Origin: Variovorax sp.
Lineage (GTDB): Bacteria; Pseudomonadota; Gammaproteobacteria; Burkholderiales; Burkholderiaceae_C
Direction of reading: 5' to 3'
Assembly: GCA_017744935.1 (NCBI GenBank)
Contig: JAGIAI010000048.1
Coordinates: 29,771 to 68,457 of the forward strand
Length of the DNA: 38,687 nt
Below, in pieces: positions 34,221 to 38,687 of this stretch; the stretch's first letter is position 1, and every line of letters starts with the position of its first letter. A program made the position numbers and the translations under genes. Under the pieces are notes generated by a model that made no database searches, was not told the DNA's origin, and saw nothing but the letters and a program-made list of their open reading frames with translations.

Positions 34221-34913
34221 ATGAATGCCTTCCCCTTCGACGCCGTCCTCTTCGACTGCGACGGCGTCCTGGTCGACTCCGAGCCCATCACCAACCGCGT
34301 TCTGGCCGAGATGCTCGGCGAACTCGGCTGGACCCTGACGGTGCAGGAGTGCATGCGCATCTTCACCGGCAAGGCGGTCAAGGACGAGGCGACGCTGATC
34401 CAGGCGCGCACCGGCTTCGCGCTCACGCCGGAGTGGCTCGTCGGCTTCCGCGAGCGGCGCAATGTCGCGCTGGAGCGGGAGCTGCTCGCCATTCCCGGCG
34501 CGGCGCAGGCGGTGCGCGCATTGCATGAGGCGCTGGACGGGCGGATCGCCTGCGCCTCGGGCGCCGACCGCCACAAGGTCGAACTGCAGCTCGACAAGAT
34601 CGGCATCCTCGACTGCTTCGAGGGCCGCGTCTTCAGCGGCCACGAGATGCCGCGCTCCAAGCCCGCGCCCGACGTCTACCTGGCGGCGGCCGAGGCGCTG
34701 GGCGTTCATCCTTCGCGCTGCGCGGTGGTGGAGGACACGGTCACGGGCGCAGCCGCCGGCGTGGCGGCCGGCGCCACGGTCTTCGGCTACAGCCCGAGCG
34801 ACCTCGGCCACAGCGGGCCCGAAGCCCTGCGCGCCGTCGGCGTGGCCCACGTGTTCACCGACATGGCGCAACTGCCGCCGCTCCTGGCGGACTGGCGCTT
34901 CGCCGTGGCCTGA
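34221..34913 (+). CDS. HAD-superfamily phosphatase (beta-phosphoglucomutase/GPH-like)
   Basis: A 230-residue HAD hydrolase with motif I FDCDGVLVDSE (D12, D14), motif II CASGADR, K in RSKPAPDVYL and motif IV VVEDTVTGAAAG. The helical cap after motif I is of the C1 type, as in phosphoglycolate phosphatases and sugar-phosphate phosphatases (YniC/beta-PGM group). It acts in the cytoplasm; its substrate is not determined by sequence. It follows thiC by 38 bases and precedes the patatin gene by 4, so it may be cotranscribed with the latter. Confidence 0.93.
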   Translation: MNAFPFDAVLFDCDGVLVDSEPITNRVLAEMLGELGWTLTVQECMRIFTGKAVKDEATLIQARTGFALTPEWLVGFRERRNVALERELLAIPGAAQAVRALHEALDGRIACASGADRHKVELQLDKIGILDCFEGRVFSGHEMPRSKPAPDVYLAAAEALGVHPSRCAVVEDTVTGAAAGVAAGATVFGYSPSDLGHSGPEALRAVGVAHVFTDMAQLPPLLADWRFAVA

Positions 34914-34917
34914 GACC

Positions 34918-36291
34918 ATGCACGCCCTGCGCGCGGTTTGGGTTCTCCTGATCGCCGCATGGCTTGCGGGCTGTTCGTCGCTTCGGCCCTGGATCAACGA
35001 CCCGCTGCCCGAGAACGCTCCGCCGCGCTCGATCGCCATCGCGACGGCGCAGCGCGACCCGAGCCTCCTGGTCGCGGTCACGCTGTCCGGTGGCGGCGCG
35101 CGGGCGGCCGCCTTCGGCTTCGGCGTGCTCGAGGAACTGCACCACACCCGCTTCCCCTGGAACGGCCGCACGACCGACCTGCTCGACGCCACCGACGTGA
35201 TCAGCGGCGTCTCGGGCGGCAGCATCCTGGCCGCCTATTACGCGGCCTTCGGCGCCCAGGGGCTGCCCGCCTTCGAGAACGCGTTCCTGCGCCAGAACTT
35301 CCAGAACAGCCTCATCTGGCAGGCGCTGCGGCCGAGCAGCCTCTACGACCTGAGTTCGCCCTGGTACGGGCGCTCCCACCTGCTGGCGCGCCGCCTGGAC
35401 GAGATCTACCAGGGCAGGACCTACGGCGACGTGGCGAATGACCCGCGGCACCCGCAACTCGTGATCGCCGCGACCGACATGTCGCTCGGAACGCCGTTCG
35501 AGTTCACGCAGGACCAGTTCGACCTGATCTGCTCCGACCTGCGCAGCGTGCCGCTGTCGTTCGCGGTCGCGGCCTCCTCGGCGGTGCCCGTGCTCCTGAG
35601 CCCGATGACGCTGCGCAACCACGCGCAGGTGTGCCGCGAGCGGGGCATCACGCCGCGGCTCGCGACCGTGGGCGGCGTGAACTACCGCGCGCGGATGTTC
35701 CGCATGCAGGCCAACAGCTACCTCGACGCACAGGCGCGGCCGTTCATTCATCTCGTGGATGGCGGCGTGGCCGACAACCTCGCGGTCCGGCGCCTGCTCG
35801 ACCGGGCGCTGCTCGGCGAGGGCCTGCGCGAGAGCTTCGAGGAAGTCGGCATCCCGCCTGGCAGCGTGCGCAAGCTGGTGGTGATCAGCGTGAATTCGGC
35901 GCGCGACCCGGCCAACAACGTCGATCAGAGCGACCGCGTGCCGGGCATGCGCCAGGTGACGGACACGCTGCTCTTCGGCGCCGGAGCGCGCGCCACGCTG
36001 GAGACGCAGGAGTTCCTGCTCGACACCGCCCGGCAGTGGCGCGAAGACCTGCGGCGGCGCAGCTCGGGCGCCGATGCGTTCGCGCCCGACGCCGAAATCC
36101 ATGTGGTGCAGGCGAACCTGCGGGATGCCGCGGATGGCGATCTGCGGCTTCGGTTGCTGCAGGTGCCGACCGCGTTCTCGATCAGCGACGAGGAGGTCAC
36201 CCGCCTGATCGCCGCGGGCCGCAGCGCGCTGCGGCGTTCGGCCGATTTCCAGGCGCTGAAGCGCTCGCTGGGGGTGGAGGAAGACCGATGA
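34918..36291 (+). CDS. Patatin-like phospholipase lipoprotein
   Basis: A 457-residue protein with a lipoprotein signal (LIAAWLAGC, lipidated C19) and a patatin fold. It has oxyanion loop SGGGARAAAFG (57–67), nucleophile S99 in GVSGGS and the catalytic Asp in LVDGGVADN. It would hydrolyse acyl esters of phospholipids at the outer or inner membrane surface. The C-terminal 130 residues are helical and charged without a recognised domain. It starts 4 bases after the HAD gene. The longer in-frame reading from 34462 lies within the HAD gene and is ignored. Physiological role unknown. Confidence 0.94.
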   Translation: MHALRAVWVLLIAAWLAGCSSLRPWINDPLPENAPPRSIAIATAQRDPSLLVAVTLSGGGARAAAFGFGVLEELHHTRFPWNGRTTDLLDATDVISGVSGGSILAAYYAAFGAQGLPAFENAFLRQNFQNSLIWQALRPSSLYDLSSPWYGRSHLLARRLDEIYQGRTYGDVANDPRHPQLVIAATDMSLGTPFEFTQDQFDLICSDLRSVPLSFAVAASSAVPVLLSPMTLRNHAQVCRERGITPRLATVGGVNYRARMFRMQANSYLDAQARPFIHLVDGGVADNLAVRRLLDRALLGEGLRESFEEVGIPPGSVRKLVVISVNSARDPANNVDQSDRVPGMRQVTDTLLFGAGARATLETQEFLLDTARQWREDLRRRSSGADAFAPDAEIHVVQANLRDAADGDLRLRLLQVPTAFSISDEEVTRLIAAGRSALRRSADFQALKRSLGVEEDR

Positions 36292-36345
36292 GGCCGGAGC
36301 GGGGTGGCCCAGAGGCCTTGGGCCGCCCGGCGAAGAGGAAAGTAT

Positions 36346-36546
36346 TCAGTGGTTGCCGAGCGCCGAGGCCTTGGCGACCGCGACGAGCGACTGCGTCATG
36401 GCCTGCGCGCGGCCGGCCCACATCTTCTTGGTGAGCTGATCGGCGTTTTCATTCACGAAAGTGCCGTTGCGCGTGCGTCCCGAAGTGGCGATGAAGTCCA
36501 TGAGATCCGCGAAATCGGAGCTGTCGGTGTCGGGAATTTGTTGCAT
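36346..36546 (-). CDS. Small hypothetical protein
   Basis: A 66-residue frame from an ATG at 36546 without an obvious ribosome-binding site. The composition is balanced (DSSDFADLMDFIATSGRTR, then QLTKKMWAGRAQAMTQSLVA), unlike the Arg/Pro-rich shadow frames nearby, which supports a real gene. It seems mostly helical, with no membrane segment. I do not recognise it. It lies between the convergent patatin gene and the AraC gene on the same strand, about 90 bases downstream of the latter. Confidence 0.45.
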   Translation of the reverse strand: MQQIPDTDSSDFADLMDFIATSGRTRNGTFVNENADQLTKKMWAGRAQAMTQSLVAVAKASALGNH

Positions 36547-36634
36547 TTCGTAATCGTAGGGCCGGCCCAGGGGCCAGACGGGCGGGAGGCCGCGCCAGGA
36601 GCGTTTCGGCCGCGCAATTGTTCACGAAAAGCGC

Positions 36635-37678
36635 TCAGGAGCGGTTTCGATGCGGCACGTCGCGTTGCCTGAACGTGCCGGGCGTCATCCCGGCCCAGGC
36701 GCTGAAGGCCCGCGAGAAGCTTTTCTCGTTGCGAAATCCCACGGCCAGGGCGATCTGCTTGATCGGCCGGTCGGTGCGGCGAAGCTGCTCCGCGGCAAGC
36801 TCGTGGCGCGCCGAATCCTTCAAGGCCTGCAGCGAGAGGCCCTCTTCCTGCAACTGCCGGTGCAGGGTGCGGCTGGAGAGGTTCAAGAGCGCCGCGATCG
36901 AGGCGGCATTGCCCGCTTCCGCGGCGCGGGTGCGCAGCAGCTCGCGCACCCGCTGGCCCAGCAGGCGGTCGCGCCGGTACTGCAGCACCGTGAGCGGCAG
37001 CGCGCGGCGCAGCATGGCGCGCAGCGCCCGCTCGTCGCGCAAAAGCGGCATCGCGAGATAGCGCTCGTCGAAGCTGTAGCTCGTCTTGTCCGCGCCGAAG
37101 CGCAACTCGCCGCCGAACATCAGGGGATAGGCATCGCGGTGCGGAGGCGCGTCGAACGAGAACGCCGCCGCCTGGAGCGACACCCGCGAGTCGATCGCCC
37201 AGCAGGCGTAGCCGTGCAGGAAGCGCAGGCTGGAGACCAGGCAGAACTCGCGGAACAGGCCCAGGTCCCGGTGCTCGGTGATCGCCACCGTGGCCACGCC
37301 GCCGGCCACGGCCAGCTCGAGCGTGATGTCGTTCGTCAGCAGGCGGTGGTGGCGGCACCAGCGCCGGATCGCGACGCCCAGGTCGGGCGAGGTGATCGAC
37401 GCCCGGCACAGCATGCCGTAGGTGCCCCATGGCAGCCGGCGCGAGAACCAGCCGAGGGCCTCGTCGTCGAGCTCCTGCATCGCGTGGCCGGACAGCGCCT
37501 CGAACTGCGCCGCCGTCACCCGGGCGTGCGGATCGCGGAGCTCATGCGGCGGGATCTGTGCCTGGCGCAGCGCACCCGCGGGGTCCATTCCATGGCGCTC
37601 GTAGCCCCGCACGATGGCTTGCACAAAGGCCATGGGCGTGGCGGCGCGGCTGGATCCGCGGAGCGGGGACGAGGTCAT
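36635..37678 (-). CDS. AraC-family regulator (OruR/ArgR-like architecture)
   Basis: A 347-residue regulator. The N-terminal 210 residues match the arabinose-binding-like domain of OruR-type AraC proteins (AALSGHAM-like ALSGHAMQELDDEALGW, PWGTYGMLCRASITSPDLG). The C-terminal domain has two helix-turn-helices (SIAALLNLSSRTLHRQLQEE; IKQIALAVGFRNEKSFSRAF). I chose the ATG at 37678; the open frame extends to 37978 but that overlaps liuA on the other strand. It is divergent from liuA, and TTGCAAC direct repeats 21 bases apart sit in the gap, so it probably controls the isovaleryl-CoA pathway. Confidence 0.93.
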   Translation of the reverse strand: MTSSPLRGSSRAATPMAFVQAIVRGYERHGMDPAGALRQAQIPPHELRDPHARVTAAQFEALSGHAMQELDDEALGWFSRRLPWGTYGMLCRASITSPDLGVAIRRWCRHHRLLTNDITLELAVAGGVATVAITEHRDLGLFREFCLVSSLRFLHGYACWAIDSRVSLQAAAFSFDAPPHRDAYPLMFGGELRFGADKTSYSFDERYLAMPLLRDERALRAMLRRALPLTVLQYRRDRLLGQRVRELLRTRAAEAGNAASIAALLNLSSRTLHRQLQEEGLSLQALKDSARHELAAEQLRRTDRPIKQIALAVGFRNEKSFSRAFSAWAGMTPGTFRQRDVPHRNRS

Positions 37679-37703
37679 GCGGGGCGGGCGATGGTGGCGT
37701 GAT

Positions 37704-37731
37704 TTGCAACCATTGTGGCGCCAATTGCAAC
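37704..37731. promoter_or_regulatory. TTGCAAC direct repeats, candidate AraC-type operator
   Basis: TTGCAAC occurs at 37704–37710 and again at 37725–37731, a 21-base period that places both on the same face of the helix, as AraC-family dimers require. The site lies 26 bases upstream of the AraC start and 75 bases upstream of liuA. Confidence 0.55.
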
Positions 37732-37805
37732 GGCACCCGGCGTAAGCTGCGGCTTTCCGCGTGCGACTTTCCGCGCGCCGCCGATCTACCCGAGGAGACA
37801 ACCCC

Positions 37806-38687
37806 ATGCACGATCCCGGCCTGAACTTCGACCTGGGCGACACCATCGATTCGCTGCGCGACGCCATCCAGCACTTCGCGGCCGAGGAAATCGCGCCGCG
37901 CGCCGCCGCCATCGACCGCGACAACCTGTTTCCGCACGACCTCTGGAAGAAGCTCGGCGACCTTGGCCTGCACGGCATGACGGTGAGCGAGGAATACGGC
38001 GGTACCCGGCTCGGCTACCTCGCCCACATCGTCGCGATGGAAGAGGTCTCGCGCGCCTCGGCGTCGGTGGGCCTGTCGTACGGCGCGCATTCCAACCTGT
38101 GCGTGAACCAGATCCACCGCAACGGCAGCGAGGCGCAGAAGAAGAAATACCTGCCCAGGCTGGTGAGCGGCGAGCACGTCGGCGCGCTCGCGATGAGCGA
38201 GCCCAACGCCGGCTCCGACGTCGTGAGCATGAAGCTGCGCGCCGAGAAGAAGGGCGACCGCTACGTGCTCAACGGCGGCAAGATGTGGATCACCAACGGC
38301 GGCGATGCCGACACGCTGGTGATCTACGCCAAGACCGAGCCCGAGATGGGCGCGCGCGGCATGACGGCCTTCCTGGTCGAGAAGGGCTTCAAGGGCTTTA
38401 GCGCCGGCACCAAGCTCGACAAGCTGGGCATGCGCGGCAGCAACACCTATCCGCTGTTCTTCGACAACTGCGAGGTGCCGGAGGAGAACGTCCTGGGTGG
38501 CGAGGGCAACGGCGCCAAGGTGCTGATGAGCGGCCTGGACTACGAGCGCGCGGTGCTCTCCGGCGGCCCGCTGGGCATCATGGCCGCCTGCATGGACGCG
38601 GTGCTGCCCTTCGTGCACGAGCGCCAGCAGTTCGGCCAGAGCATCGGCGAGTTCCAGCTCATGCAGGGCAAGATCGCCGACATGTAC
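37806..38687 (+). CDS. liuA: Isovaleryl-CoA dehydrogenase, 5' part (3' end outside window)
   Basis: The frame starts at the ATG at 37806 behind GAGGAG and runs off the right edge with 294 residues seen. Family marks are ALAMSEPNAGSDVVSMKLRA, GGKMWITNGGDAD, RGSNTYPLFFDNCEVPEENV and LSYGAHSNLCVNQIHRNG. The DYERAVLSGGPLG block holds E247, the catalytic base at the helix-G position unique to isovaleryl-CoA dehydrogenases. The enzyme oxidises isovaleryl-CoA to 3-methylcrotonyl-CoA in leucine breakdown. It probably opens the liu operon to the right, with the AraC gene divergent. Confidence 0.96.
   Translation, partial: MHDPGLNFDLGDTIDSLRDAIQHFAAEEIAPRAAAIDRDNLFPHDLWKKLGDLGLHGMTVSEEYGGTRLGYLAHIVAMEEVSRASASVGLSYGAHSNLCVNQIHRNGSEAQKKKYLPRLVSGEHVGALAMSEPNAGSDVVSMKLRAEKKGDRYVLNGGKMWITNGGDADTLVIYAKTEPEMGARGMTAFLVEKGFKGFSAGTKLDKLGMRGSNTYPLFFDNCEVPEENVLGGEGNGAKVLMSGLDYERAVLSGGPLGIMAACMDAVLPFVHERQQFGQSIGEFQLMQGKIADMY

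Overview
The window is GC-rich, densely packed betaproteobacterial chromosome. Gene content and style point to the order Burkholderiales, most like a Comamonadaceae such as Variovorax. Supporting features are a Bug/TctC solute-binding protein beside a LysR regulator, a LiuR–carbonic anhydrase–aceK block, a liuA gene at the right edge, a DedA–rhodanese fusion and a TPP-riboswitch thiC. The genus is inferred from gene content only. No rRNA, tRNA, CRISPR array, integrase or intact insertion sequence was seen.

Left part (1–4430): the end of glyS, then gmhB, plsC and a ygjP-type metallopeptidase. A two-gene cassette resembling a toxin–antitoxin pair (a small partner plus a DUF6036-type nucleotidyltransferase) sits between glyS and gmhB and is joined to gmhB by ATGA overlaps. 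This gmhB carries Asn in place of the second catalytic Asp of the HAD motif.

Accessory island (about 4430–9700): its core is a visibly AT-richer operon on the minus strand. It encodes a reverse transcriptase of the defence (UG/Abi-like) kind with a long helical C-terminus, followed with a 4-bp overlap by a protein with a PD-(D/E)XK nuclease signature. Just downstream is a strongly structured leader RNA with alternative pairings, ahead of an unrecognised 114-aa protein. Upstream lie decayed copies of tctC and the first codons of lysR, both repeated intact about 2–4 kb away. Between the copies is a LysM/transglycosylase-like protein with two tandem secreted six-cysteine paralogues, a possible effector/immunity-type group.

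Middle (9700–20330): tctC, lysR and a Tat-exported sulfatase, with a divergent TetR gene and palindromic operators. Next is a damaged sulfide/thiosulfate locus, in which an ArsR/BigR-type repressor is fused by deletion into yeeE remnants and the divergent persulfide-dioxygenase-like gene has a frameshift at a T6 run. After an SDR gene comes a minus-strand operon of an MBL hydrolase, an LRR-protein kinase and an RluA-type pseudouridine synthase, with ATGA overlaps throughout.

Right part (20330–38687): mostly metabolic genes. They are liuR with its operator, carbonic anhydrase, aceK, a thiolase, a carboxypeptidase G2-like enzyme, an acyl-CoA dehydrogenase, a secreted amidase, a LuxR regulator, ychJ, a DUF3047 protein, DedA–rhodanese, riboswitch-controlled thiC, a HAD phosphatase, a patatin-like lipoprotein, and an AraC regulator divergent from isovaleryl-CoA dehydrogenase. 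The liu regulator and liuA suggest leucine/isovalerate catabolism feeding acetyl-CoA to the glyoxylate shunt, which AceK controls.

The strongest candidates for something undescribed are the RT–nuclease operon with its neighbouring structured RNA, and the transglycosylase/six-Cys cassette held between two direct tctC repeats.
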